Origin: Pelobacter sp.
GTDB lineage: Bacteria; Desulfobacterota; Desulfuromonadia; Geobacterales; Pseudopelobacteraceae
Length of the DNA stretch: 64,000 bases
Direction: 5' to 3'
Assembly (NCBI GenBank): GCA_030824515.1
Contig: JAVBXN010000028.1
Coordinates: 1-64,000, forward strand
Made by a program: the position numbers and the translations under genes. How positions within the stretch are numbered: position 1 is the first letter of the stretch; every line of letters begins with the position of its first letter. Below the pieces are notes generated by a model that ran no database searches, had not been told where the DNA came from, and saw only the letters and a list, made by a program, of their open reading frames with translations. This document shows positions 25,994 through 34,354 of the stretch, piece by piece.

Positions 25994-27219
25994 TGGACTT
26001 CCTGCAGACCGTAAAAATAGCCCTGCGGGCGCTGCGCACCAACAAGATGCGCTCGTTTCTGACCATGCTCGGCATCATCATCGGCATCGCTTCCGTAATA
26101 GCGATGATGGCGGTCGGATCGGGCGCCAGCTATGTGATCTCGCAGCAGATCGCCAGTATCGGCAGCAACATCATCCTGGTCATACCCGGTTCCACCACCA
26201 GCGGCGGTCTGCGCACCGGCAGCGGCGGCGCCCAGACCCTGACCAGCGATGATGTCAAGGCGATCATGTCCGAATGCCCCTCGGTAGAGCTGGCAGCTGG
26301 TACCGTGCGTTCCTCCGGACAGGTCGTTTACGGCAACATGAACTGGTCAACCGTGATCATGGGGGGGGGGCCGGAACTGTTCGAGATCCGTGAGTGGGGC
26401 ATCGCCAACGGACGAGGCATTACCCAGCAGGACGTGGATGGCGCCATCAAGGTCTGCCTTCTGGGTCAGACCGTGGCTGACAACCTCTTTGGCTCCGCCG
26501 ACCCGGTCGGAAACATCGTCCGAATCAAGAAGATCCCCTTCACGGTGATCGGCGTGCTGGAACGCAAGGGGCAATCACCCCAGGGAACAGATCAGGACGA
26601 TACCATCTTCGTCCCGTTGCGTACTGCCCAGCGCAATCTTGTACGCTCCCAGCGCACCAATAACGTTGGAGCCCTGATAGTCAAAGCCAAAAGCGAGGAT
26701 TTACTGACCAAGGCTGAAGAAGAGATCAACAGCCTGCTCAACCAGCGCCACCGTATCACCGGCGGCAAGGAACCGGATTTCTCGACCCGCAACCTGTCCG
26801 AGATTCTGGCTGTGGCCGAACAATCATCAAAAGCCATGTCGCTGCTGCTGGGTGCCGTGGCATCGATCTCGCTGATCGTGGGGGGCATCGGCATCATGAA
26901 CATCATGCTGGTGTCGGTCACCGAGCGCACCAGGGAAATCGGTATCCGCATGGCAATAGGAGCAAAGAAAAATGATATCCTGCTTCAGTTCATGACCGAA
27001 GCGGTGCTGCTGACCATGCTCGGCGGATTGATCGGGATTGCGCTCGGAGCCGGAGGAGCGATGGTTGTATCGCGCATGCTGGAGTGGCCGACCCTGATTT
27101 CGTTCCAATCAATAAGTATTGCCTTCGTTTTCTCCGGTGCAGTGGGCATCTTCTTCGGCTTCTATCCGGCACGCAAAGCTGCCGGACTCAATCCTATCGA
27201 CGCACTGAGGTATGAATAA
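25993..27219 (+). CDS. MacB-type ABC permease (FtsX-like)
   Basis: This 408-residue permease has an N-terminal transmembrane helix (MRSFLTMLGIIIGIASVIAM, about 17-40), a large periplasmic MacB_PCD domain, and three C-terminal helices of the FtsX domain (SVTERTREIGIRMAIGAKK between the first two). It extrudes substrates (peptides, lipids or macrolide-like compounds in relatives) with the adaptor and ATPase upstream. A run of ten G residues at 26361-26370 lies in codons 123-126 and could shift the frame by slippage. Confidence 0.92.
   Translation: MDFLQTVKIALRALRTNKMRSFLTMLGIIIGIASVIAMMAVGSGASYVISQQIASIGSNIILVIPGSTTSGGLRTGSGGAQTLTSDDVKAIMSECPSVELAAGTVRSSGQVVYGNMNWSTVIMGGGPELFEIREWGIANGRGITQQDVDGAIKVCLLGQTVADNLFGSADPVGNIVRIKKIPFTVIGVLERKGQSPQGTDQDDTIFVPLRTAQRNLVRSQRTNNVGALIVKAKSEDLLTKAEEEINSLLNQRHRITGGKEPDFSTRNLSEILAVAEQSSKAMSLLLGAVASISLIVGGIGIMNIMLVSVTERTREIGIRMAIGAKKNDILLQFMTEAVLLTMLGGLIGIALGAGGAMVVSRMLEWPTLISFQSISIAFVFSGAVGIFFGFYPARKAAGLNPIDALRYE
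26361..26370 (+). repeat. Poly-G tract (G10) inside the permease gene
   Basis: Ten consecutive G residues encode the end of Met and three Gly codons (GGG GGG GGG). It is the longest homopolymer noticed in the window. Tracts of this length are slippage-prone in replication. In the present state the frame is intact. Confidence 0.8.
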
Positions 27220-27220
27220 C

Positions 27221-27634
27221 ATGAACAACTGTCCAATGTGTCAACGCTGGGATGATGATGCCGATTTGCGGATCGTGGAAATGACCCACTCCTATGTAAT
27301 CCTCAACCGCGACCAGTATTTCCCGGGCTATACGCTGTTGTTCACAAAAGAGCACGTAACCGAACTGTTCCACCTGGACCGTACGGTGCGGACCGGCCTG
27401 ACGGAAGAGGTCAGCCGGGTTGCGGAAGCTCTCTACGGCGCATTCTCTCCCGCCAAGATCAATTATGAACTGCTGGGCAACATGGTGCCGCATATCCACT
27501 GGCACATCGTGCCGCGCTTTGCTTCGGAACCGCTCTGGCCGAGACCGATCTGGGCCGAACCGCACGATGAGCTGACCCTTGCTCCGGAAGAATATAAGCA
27601 GCGCATCATCGAAATCCGGAGCCAGTTGGCATGA
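27221..27634 (+). CDS. HIT-family hydrolase
   Basis: This 137-residue histidine-triad protein starts with a CPMC pair (Cys4, Cys7) and carries the catalytic HIHWHIVPR (His91, His93, His95). Such proteins hydrolyse nucleoside phosphoramidates or dinucleotides. ATG 27221 has GAGG at a workable 10-base spacing, while the ATG at 27212 lies one base after it and overlaps the permease stop. Its 3' end overlaps the M16 peptidase start as ATGA, indicating co-translation. Confidence 0.9.
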   Translation: MNNCPMCQRWDDDADLRIVEMTHSYVILNRDQYFPGYTLLFTKEHVTELFHLDRTVRTGLTEEVSRVAEALYGAFSPAKINYELLGNMVPHIHWHIVPRFASEPLWPRPIWAEPHDELTLAPEEYKQRIIEIRSQLA

Positions 27635-28926
27635 TCAGGCCATTCATGCATACTCTGCCGAACGGACTGCGGGTGGTCTGCGTGGAGATGCCGCATCTGC
27701 ACTCGGTCGAACTGGCGATTTACCTGAAGGTCGGCGGCCGCAACGACCCGTCCGGTCGCGAGGGGCTCTCACATTTCCTGGAGCATATCCTGTTCAGGGG
27801 CACGGCGGACTTCGGATCGTCGCTGGCGCTGGAAGCAGCCTTCGAAGCGATCGGAGGCGCTCCCAACGCCGCCACCGACACCGAATCCACCTGTTACTAT
27901 TCACGCATCCATCCCGAGCATGTCAAACACGGCATGGAAATCTTTGCCTCGATGATTCTGCGACCGCTCCTGGCGGGCATCGATATTGAGAAGCGCATCA
28001 TTGCAGAAGAGGCCAGGGAAGACCTGAATGAACTGGGAGAAGAGATCAACCCCGATACAATTGTCAGCCGGATGCTCTGGCCGCGTCATCCGCTGGGTAT
28101 GCCGACCATCGGCACGCTGGAGAGCATTGCCGCTATAGACCGGGCAGACCTGGAAAACCACCTGCAGAGCTTTTATGTTCCTGAAGCAGCCGTATTGACC
28201 GTCTCCGGACCGGTGCGTGGCCACGAAATATTCGCCGCGGCCCAGGATGCCTTCGGTGGCTGGCATGGAAACCATCCACCAGCGACACGTCTGGTGACAG
28301 AACAGCAACGGTCGCGCGCCCCCCGGATTCGCTGCGTGTACGATTCCGACAGCCAGATGAATCTGCAGATCGCTTTTCTCGGTATGGCGCGCGATGACAG
28401 CCGCTTCATGGCCCTGCGCTTTTTACGGCGCATTCTGGCTGGCGGCGGCAGTTCCCGGTTGTATCTTCGTCTGCGGGAGGAATTGGGAATCATCTATTCG
28501 GTCGAAGGGGCCATCGGAGCTTACGACGAAACCGGTTGCCTGGCCTTCGACCTGTCCACCTCTCCCGAAACCCTGATCCAGGCGGTAGACGCAACCATGA
28601 CGGAGTTGTTGGAGATCGGCCGAAACCCGGTGCCGGAGGTGGAGTTGGAGCGGGTGCGGCATTCCTATATCTTCGATCTGGACTACAGCCGGGATTCGGC
28701 ATACGAAATGGGAGGACGCTACGGCTGGGGTGAACTGATGGGGGTTGTGCGGAGTATCGAGGAGGATCAGGCCGAGGCCCGCCAGATAACGTCCGCCATG
28801 TTGCAGGAGACCGCCCGGGACCTGTTTGCACCGGGAAACCTGCGACTGGTTGCCGTCGGGCCATGGAAACGCGGAATGAAAAAAGAGTTGCGGCAACTGG
28901 TCGAAAAATATGCGGAACACTTCTGA
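27631..28926 (+). CDS. M16-family zinc peptidase
   Basis: This 431-residue peptidase has no signal peptide, so it is likely cytoplasmic, unlike the secreted pair at 14650-17609. It carries HFLEH (48-52), the downstream acidic ligand helix (KRIIAEEAREDLNE), and the substrate-binding loop GGGSSRLYLRLREELGIIYS. It resembles the processing peptidases of the YmxG/PqqL group. It is the last gene of the apparent macA-macB-permease-HIT-M16 run and ends 18 bases from the convergent PilZ gene with no clear terminator between them. Confidence 0.92.
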   Translation: MIRPFMHTLPNGLRVVCVEMPHLHSVELAIYLKVGGRNDPSGREGLSHFLEHILFRGTADFGSSLALEAAFEAIGGAPNAATDTESTCYYSRIHPEHVKHGMEIFASMILRPLLAGIDIEKRIIAEEAREDLNELGEEINPDTIVSRMLWPRHPLGMPTIGTLESIAAIDRADLENHLQSFYVPEAAVLTVSGPVRGHEIFAAAQDAFGGWHGNHPPATRLVTEQQRSRAPRIRCVYDSDSQMNLQIAFLGMARDDSRFMALRFLRRILAGGGSSRLYLRLREELGIIYSVEGAIGAYDETGCLAFDLSTSPETLIQAVDATMTELLEIGRNPVPEVELERVRHSYIFDLDYSRDSAYEMGGRYGWGELMGVVRSIEEDQAEARQITSAMLQETARDLFAPGNLRLVAVGPWKRGMKKELRQLVEKYAEHF

Positions 28927-28944
28927 AAACTATATTCCCGAACT

Positions 28945-29640
28945 TCAAGCAACCAGACGATCCCTGTCAAACTCTTTTCGTGATTTGAGAAGCCCCACCA
29001 GAACGGTTTCAAACGCTTGATCCAGGCAGTTGAAACTGATTCCGATACCGGGCGCATACCTCTGCCCCCAGGGTTTGATCCAGCGGATGGTGGCATCGAC
29101 ATCCAGCTTGAATTCCGGGAAATGGACTGTAATATCGGATTCCGCTGAAAATTTTTCGGCGGAGACATCCACAACAAACGCGCCCCCCCAGGATAGATTC
29201 AAGGTAAAACCCCGGAATTCTTCCCCTTTACATCGAACAACAGTAGCATGACAGCCCGGATGCCTCCGAAAGGCCCGCAGTTTGCGCGCAGCAAAGGCAG
29301 GACAGGTCACATTCAGGAAGTCGCTCAAGTTCTTGTCTTGCTTTGCGCTTCCGGGCATGGACATCGGCACCAGCACTGACCCGATCGCCCTCACCCGCAG
29401 TGTCGGAAAGAAGTTGGCCAGCGTGTAGGCAACGATTTTCTCTTCACCCTTTGACTTCACTATTGATGGCAGATCCACCAGTATTCCGCTATAAAGCCCC
29501 TGCAGAGCCAGTTCTTCAGCCTCGCAGAAGGTATTGCAGGCCACGGATTCAGTATCGCTGCCGGTCAGCGTGGCCGTCAACGAGGCCCGCGTGTCATCGG
29601 AGTATGAAACAACCAGTATCGGATGTGGCAGAGATGACAT
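28945..29640 (-). CDS. PilZ-domain protein
   Basis: From ATG 29638-29640 the product is 231 residues. The first 115 or so look like a degenerate receiver-type fold (HPILVVSYSDDTRASLTATL) without clear phosphorylation residues. The C-terminal half is a PilZ domain with an arginine-rich entry (KLRAFRRHPG), the NLSWGGAFV motif (equivalent to D/NxSxxG) and a long beta sheet. PilZ domains bind c-di-GMP, and a GGDEF protein is encoded 3 kb away. There is no Shine-Dalgarno; it follows the CheX gene by about 18 bases and is probably coupled to it. Confidence 0.85.
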   Translation of the reverse strand: MSSLPHPILVVSYSDDTRASLTATLTGSDTESVACNTFCEAEELALQGLYSGILVDLPSIVKSKGEEKIVAYTLANFFPTLRVRAIGSVLVPMSMPGSAKQDKNLSDFLNVTCPAFAARKLRAFRRHPGCHATVVRCKGEEFRGFTLNLSWGGAFVVDVSAEKFSAESDITVHFPEFKLDVDATIRWIKPWGQRYAPGIGISFNCLDQAFETVLVGLLKSRKEFDRDRLVA

Positions 29641-29658
29641 TATCAATGCTGTTGATTA

Positions 29659-30162
29659 TCAGTCTTCAAGGGAGAGCGACACCATGAACCACTCTTCATC
29701 GGTAGCAAGTTTGAGGGTAATGTTTTCAATGTTACTGCCGGAAGTGACGGTGTAGTCGGAACCGTTAACGACAGAAGGGGTCGAGAGCTGGATGTCGCTG
29801 CCACCCTTTGAGAGATGCTGTTTGAAAGAGCCGGCAATCATGTTGGCAATTTCACCCATCGCGTCGTTGACGTCATCGTCAATCTCGGTCACCTCCATAC
29901 CCAGCATCTGAGAGGTGAAGGAAATTGCCAGGGGCCAGGGGACATGGATGCTCACCAGACCGCTGTAAGATCCGGCCAGTCCGACCATCGCGGTCAGGCA
30001 ATCCTTGAAGTGGCTGGTCAGGTCCAGCTGTGGAGGGAGATACATGATGTCTTCCACCCCTACCATCGAGGAGAATATTTCCTGCACGTCCTTGGTAAGT
30101 ACTCTGGTCAGTCGTTCTTCGGTTGTATTCAACGCACTCAGAGTTTCCGGTTTTAAAGGCAT
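29659..30162 (-). CDS. CheX-like chemotaxis phosphatase
   Basis: This 167-residue protein has the CheX/CheC pattern. The key helix reads DAMGEIANMIAGSFK, matching the E-x-x-N catalytic motif (Glu and Asn of GEIAN) that removes phosphate from CheY-type receivers. The strand-rich remainder (YSGLVSIHVPWPLAISF) also fits the family. An AGGAG precedes ATG (about 8 bases). It lies between a receiver (upstream) and a PilZ protein (downstream), so the upstream receiver could be its substrate. Confidence 0.88.
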   Translation of the reverse strand: MPLKPETLSALNTTEERLTRVLTKDVQEIFSSMVGVEDIMYLPPQLDLTSHFKDCLTAMVGLAGSYSGLVSIHVPWPLAISFTSQMLGMEVTEIDDDVNDAMGEIANMIAGSFKQHLSKGGSDIQLSTPSVVNGSDYTVTSGSNIENITLKLATDEEWFMVSLSLED

Positions 30163-30226
30163 CGCTAACTCCTTGAATTGAAATTACATGCGGCAGCGTA
30201 GAATCAATTTGGAAGACGACCAGATG

Positions 30227-30943
30227 TCACCCGTCCAGATCGGCATCTTTCGGCTGTTTCTCGGAAAATCCGGGATAAAGTTTCTGAATGCATTCATTGC
30301 AAAGCGCGTGTGAAAATATCAGATCCGTATGTTTACTGAGAAATGCTTCGATCTGGTTCCAGTAACCTTTGTCATCACGAATTTTTTTACAAGCGGCGCA
30401 GATCGGAATCAGACCTCGCAAGGTTTTCACTTTTGCGGCTGACTCGCGAAGCTCCAGGATAAGCTGTTCGTTTGAGTCCTGTATTATACTGCGCTGCGCA
30501 ATTTCCAATGCCAGCTTCCGGTTGATCTGTTCGAGTTCGGCAGTCCGCGCGGCAAGCATAGCACGCTGATGATGAAAAATCAGGTGGTTTTTTACGCGAA
30601 GCCTCACCAGGGCAGGACTAAAGGGTTTGTGGATATAATCTCCAGCCCCCAACTCCAGTCCCTCATATTCGCACTCCTCCTCACCCAGCGCAGTAATGTA
30701 AAGCACGGGGGTATCCCTGTGGGCAGGCAGTCTCCTGATGGCGCGAAAAACCTCGTATCCATCCATCTCCGGCATCAGTACATCCAGAAGGACCAGGTCA
30801 ACGGGCACGCTCGAAACTACTTCCAAAGCCTCTTGTCCGCTGTGTGCCGTAATAACCCGGTACTCGCCTTCCAGAAGGCTTATCAACATTTCGACGCTCA
30901 TCGGCTCGTCATCTACAACCAGAATGGTGGCGGTGTTTTCCAT
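30227..30943 (-). CDS. Response regulator with CxxC...CxxC tail
   Basis: From ATG 30941-30943 (AGGA upstream) the product is 238 residues. It has a receiver domain (Asp54 in LLDVLMPEMDG), a coiled coil (about 120-175), and a C-terminal segment with CAAC (182-185) and CNEC (215-218) around KKIRDDKGYWNQIEAFL. Those four cysteines probably bind zinc or sense redox; this tail recurs in Geobacter-type regulators and kinases, with no known function. A longer frame to 31021 lacks a ribosome binding site. It heads a run with CheX and PilZ. Confidence 0.9.
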   Translation of the reverse strand: MENTATILVVDDEPMSVEMLISLLEGEYRVITAHSGQEALEVVSSVPVDLVLLDVLMPEMDGYEVFRAIRRLPAHRDTPVLYITALGEEECEYEGLELGAGDYIHKPFSPALVRLRVKNHLIFHHQRAMLAARTAELEQINRKLALEIAQRSIIQDSNEQLILELRESAAKVKTLRGLIPICAACKKIRDDKGYWNQIEAFLSKHTDLIFSHALCNECIQKLYPGFSEKQPKDADLDG

Positions 30944-31062
30944 GGACTTTCCTGCATACTTTCCACACTGCCGGTGCAGTATATTTTTATGGACGTAATG
31001 TTGCCGGATTCCCTTTTCCATACCCGAAAGCGGCTTATTGACAGTATAACTTTAAAAACAAT

Positions 31063-32499
31063 TCAATACCTGGTTTCCAGGACATTGATCTTTATTTTGC
31101 CGATGATTGAGATGATCGGCGCCATATTTTCGGGCAGATGACCTTCCAGCAGCTTGAGATGCGTCGGGTCCGACGGCAGTTGAGCATAAGTGGGATCAAT
31201 CGAAAGCCACCTGTCGCCGATATAGCTCTCGGCCCAACTGTGATAGAGGAAGCCCTTGCCCTCCATGTAGACCAGGCCGGATACAAAACGGGTCGGTATG
31301 CCTGCGGCACGTGCCAGTGCGGTATAGAGCCGGGCATGGGTCTGGCAGTTGCCAGTGCGTGATTTGAAACTTTCAACTGCGGAGCCGCCATCGTCCACGG
31401 TATCTTTCAGCCACTCTGCGGTCCACGAGGCCAGCAGCCTTGCAAGTTCCTCCTGGTTTTTCGCGCCAACCGCCAGCGTCTTGGCCTGAGCAACAATTTC
31501 TGGCGCATCCGACTCGATCTTGTCAGCTGGTTTAAGATATGCATCAAGCGGTTTTGCCGTCGCGACCGCCTGAACCAGCGAACCGGTTTTGATCTTCACT
31601 TTACCGGGACCGAGTTGTTCAACCAGCTGGCCCCCCTCCTGAAGCAGAGGCAGGGCATCATTCCAACCGCTGATTTCCACCTCCAGTGCGGTCAGCTTCT
31701 TAGAGTCCCTGATGGGGGGGTCGATTCTCACCAGGCTGAAATCATAGATCAGATCTTTCTTTGCCAGGGCCAGGTTTCCAACAAATGATCCCAGGATTTT
31801 CGGATCTTCTGCCTTGGTTGTAACCAGTCCATCCCGCACCGATTCCAGCAGGGTGTTGCCTTGGCTGTCGATCCAGATGTCATTATTGACAAACGGGTAC
31901 AGGTTATTGCGAAGTTTTATCGCCGGGATTCCATCAGGTGTTTTTTCCTCCCCCATCACGGATATTTTCACGTCCTTTATTTTCAGTTCCTCCGGATCAA
32001 AAACCGACAGTTTGTATGACTTGCCCGCCGACGCATCTCGCATCAGTGGATATATGTTGAGAGCCGGTCCGGGGAAAACCTCTCCGCGATGCTTGAGCAG
32101 TTTCTCTATAACTTTGCCACCAGTTTCATTTTTCAGTCTGATTGCGCCTTCAACCGCCTTGCCGCTGACACGGGATGAGGCGCCGTTGATGGTCTGTTCC
32201 ACATCGAATGAGCGCAGGCCCATACCTCTGGATACAAGGTATGTCTCACGCATAGACGCATCCTTGGAGAACCCCATCACCTTCATGCGGACGCTGCCAA
32301 AACCTTCCATGCGATAGCCTTCAGGTGTTTCACTGATTGTCTGCCGGTAAAAACCTACCCGATCGGAATCAACGTATATACCGAACCAACGATCAGAGAT
32401 GGGTGGTTTGTCGATCTTCTTGGCTGGTGCTGCCGACACGTTCAGCACGCTGCACAAAAGCAAAAATATTACGGCTATCAGCTTGCTGCAGGTGTTCAT
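31063..32499 (-). CDS. Secreted transglutaminase-like protein
   Basis: From ATG 32497-32499 (AAAGGA upstream) the product is 478 residues with a signal peptide ending near VSAAPA (23). The C-terminal third is a transglutaminase-like fold with the triad Cys385 (GNCQTHARL), His420 (FLYHSWAE) and Asp435 (SIDPTYAQ). The N-terminal 300 residues look like a beta-rich domain. It could be a periplasmic peptidase or a transglutaminase; the substrate is not evident. A run of seven G at 31714-31720 is present. Confidence 0.88.
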   Translation of the reverse strand: MNTCSKLIAVIFLLLCSVLNVSAAPAKKIDKPPISDRWFGIYVDSDRVGFYRQTISETPEGYRMEGFGSVRMKVMGFSKDASMRETYLVSRGMGLRSFDVEQTINGASSRVSGKAVEGAIRLKNETGGKVIEKLLKHRGEVFPGPALNIYPLMRDASAGKSYKLSVFDPEELKIKDVKISVMGEEKTPDGIPAIKLRNNLYPFVNNDIWIDSQGNTLLESVRDGLVTTKAEDPKILGSFVGNLALAKKDLIYDFSLVRIDPPIRDSKKLTALEVEISGWNDALPLLQEGGQLVEQLGPGKVKIKTGSLVQAVATAKPLDAYLKPADKIESDAPEIVAQAKTLAVGAKNQEELARLLASWTAEWLKDTVDDGGSAVESFKSRTGNCQTHARLYTALARAAGIPTRFVSGLVYMEGKGFLYHSWAESYIGDRWLSIDPTYAQLPSDPTHLKLLEGHLPENMAPIISIIGKIKINVLETRY

Positions 32500-32523
32500 T
32501 GAAGATTCCTTTGTGCGTGATAC

Positions 32524-32574
32524 TAAAAACGCCACCGATCATCAAGCCAGTTTCCTGAGAGATTTCGGTGGCGT
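32524..32574 (-). terminator. Terminator or attenuator ahead of the transglutaminase-like gene
   Basis: On the minus strand a perfect 10-bp stem (ACGCCACCGA with TCGGTGGCGT) encloses a 26-base loop and leads into TTTTT. It lies about 100 bases after the GGDEF gene and about 25 bases before the next start codon. A nearby ATCAAG/CTTGAT pairing could compete with it. Confidence 0.75.
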
Positions 32575-32672
32575 CCTTGATCCGGTTGTGACTCGGTCTA
32601 TTCAGTGAATATCGGGGTTTTGTCCGCTTCCGGGTACCCTCCATCGGCTTCTGGCTGCACTGTTGGAGAGGA

Positions 32673-33593
32673 TCAGGGTTCGTGGAATTCAACCCGGTTT
32701 CTGCCGTTGCTTTTGGCACGGTAGAGGGCGTCGTCAGCCAGCTTGATAAAGGCATCAACCGTTGACACACCGACAATTGGAAAACTGGCGACTCCCAGAC
32801 TTGCGGTAATACATAGCGGGGAAAGTGCCCCGCTGAATTTGAGGGCCTGCACGGAGAGTCGTATCCGGTCAGCGACGAAAACCGCTTCCTTGAGAGTCGA
32901 ATCAGGCAGAATGGAAATGAACTCCTCACCCCCATAACGGGCTGCGCAGTCATAGCTGCGCAACTCCTTCTGCAACTGGGTGGCGACCCTCTGCAAAACG
33001 ACATCGCCCTGCAGGTGCCCGTAAGTATCGTTAACCTTCTTGAAAAGATCAATATCCAGCATGATCAGCGAAAGATGGCCGCCCTTCCGGACAGACCGTT
33101 GAACTTCCTTGTCCAATGCCTCCATCATGTAGCGACGATTGAACAGGCCGGTCAGATGATCGGTATTTGACAGTTCCAGAAGCAATTCGTTGGAGCGTTT
33201 CAGATCATCCTGCAGGTTCTTGATCTTGAGATGGACTTTTACCCGAGCAACCAGTTCCTCGGGATCAAAAGGTTTGGTGATGTAGTCACTGGCCCCCTGT
33301 TCGAGTCCCTTGATTTTAAGCTCGCGATCATTCATGCCGGTCAGGATCAGAACGGGAACATCCTGCAGGTCCGGGCGCGCCTTGAGCATGCTCAGGAACT
33401 TGAATCCGTCGATGCGCGGCATTTCCAGATCGCACAAAATGATATCCACCGGAGCGGAGAGCAGCTTCTTGAACCCCTCCAGACCATCTTCCGCTTCGTA
33501 GTAACGGGAGAACAGATCGAATGTTTCAAGAGTCTTTATGATCCGCTCTCTAACCGTGCTGGAATCATCTATGATAAGAACGCTGTTGGCCAT
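32673..33593 (-). CDS. Receiver-GGDEF diguanylate cyclase
   Basis: This 306-residue protein has a receiver (phosphoacceptor Asp55 in CDLEMPRIDG) and a GGDEF domain with intact active motif GGEEF (221-225). An I-site RxxD (212-215) lies five residues before it, so both synthesis of c-di-GMP and product inhibition are expected. A short coiled helix links the domains as in PleD/WspR types. The ribosome binding site is weak. The terminator-like hairpin 100 bases downstream separates it from the transglutaminase gene. Confidence 0.94.
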   Translation of the reverse strand: MANSVLIIDDSSTVRERIIKTLETFDLFSRYYEAEDGLEGFKKLLSAPVDIILCDLEMPRIDGFKFLSMLKARPDLQDVPVLILTGMNDRELKIKGLEQGASDYITKPFDPEELVARVKVHLKIKNLQDDLKRSNELLLELSNTDHLTGLFNRRYMMEALDKEVQRSVRKGGHLSLIMLDIDLFKKVNDTYGHLQGDVVLQRVATQLQKELRSYDCAARYGGEEFISILPDSTLKEAVFVADRIRLSVQALKFSGALSPLCITASLGVASFPIVGVSTVDAFIKLADDALYRAKSNGRNRVEFHEP

Positions 33594-33669
33594 TTTTCCG
33601 GACTCTACCCCAATTACCGCTGAAACTCAATTTTAAAAATCGCTATCTCAGTGGATCTTCTAAATAAAG

Positions 33670-34335
33670 TCAGAGCAGAGGTTCTTTGATCAGACGCTTC
33701 ATTTCGTCTATCGTTGCAGCATAGTCGCTGCTGTTGAAAACCGCGCTGCCGGCAACAAAAACATCGGCTCCGGCATGCGCTATCTTGGCAATATTGGAGA
33801 CCTTGACCCCTCCATCTACTTCCAGTTCAGCCTCACAACCGCGCCGGTCAAGCATGGCTCTCAACGAATGGATCTTCGGCAGGCAGGCTTCAATAAAACT
33901 CTGCCCTCCGAATCCGGGATTGACAGTCATCAAAAGCACCAGATCGAGATCTTCAATAACGTAGTCTAGAACATTCAGCGGCGTGGCGGGATTGAGTGAA
34001 ACTCCGGCCTTTTTGCCGAGTGATTTTATCAACTGCACGGTGCGGTGCAAGTGATTGACCGCTTCGGCGTGCACAACGATGATATCGGCGCCGGCAGTGG
34101 CAAAATCCGCAATGTATAGGTCGGGGTTTTCGATCATCAGGTGCACATCCAGCGGAAGCGAGGTCACCTTGCGGGCGGCTTCCACAATCAGCGGACCGAT
34201 CGTGATATTGGGAACAAAATGGCCATCCATTACATCGATGTGGATGTAGTCGGCGCCGGCCGCTTCAACTGCTCTAATTTCTTCGCCGAGTCGCGAGAAA
34301 TCTGCAGAAAGGATCGATGGTGCAATTTTTTTCAT
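33670..34335 (-). CDS. rpe: Ribulose-phosphate 3-epimerase
   Basis: This 221-residue TIM-barrel enzyme starts [13 protein letters not shown] (ATG 34333-34335, GGAG upstream). It has metal and active-site segments [39 protein letters not shown] and EVDGGV, covering all conserved residues. It interconverts ribulose 5-phosphate and xylulose 5-phosphate in the pentose phosphate pathway. It lies 19 bases after rsmB and is probably co-transcribed; a longer in-frame extension overlaps rsmB. Confidence 0.96.
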   Translation of the reverse strand: MKKIAPSILSADFSRLGEEIRAVEAAGADYIHIDVMDGHFVPNITIGPLIVEAARKVTSLPLDVHLMIENPDLYIADFATAGADIIVVHAEAVNHLHRTVQLIKSLGKKAGVSLNPATPLNVLDYVIEDLDLVLLMTVNPGFGGQSFIEACLPKIHSLRAMLDRRGCEAELEVDGGVKVSNIAKIAHAGADVFVAGSAVFNSSDYAATIDEMKRLIKEPLL

Positions 34336-34354
34336 TTGGAGACTCCGTCTTGGA

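Noticed and set aside
32500-32672. Glycine riboswitch suggested by CTCTCAGG
   Set aside because: Only this short string fits; the paired aptamer cores and their spacing are missing.
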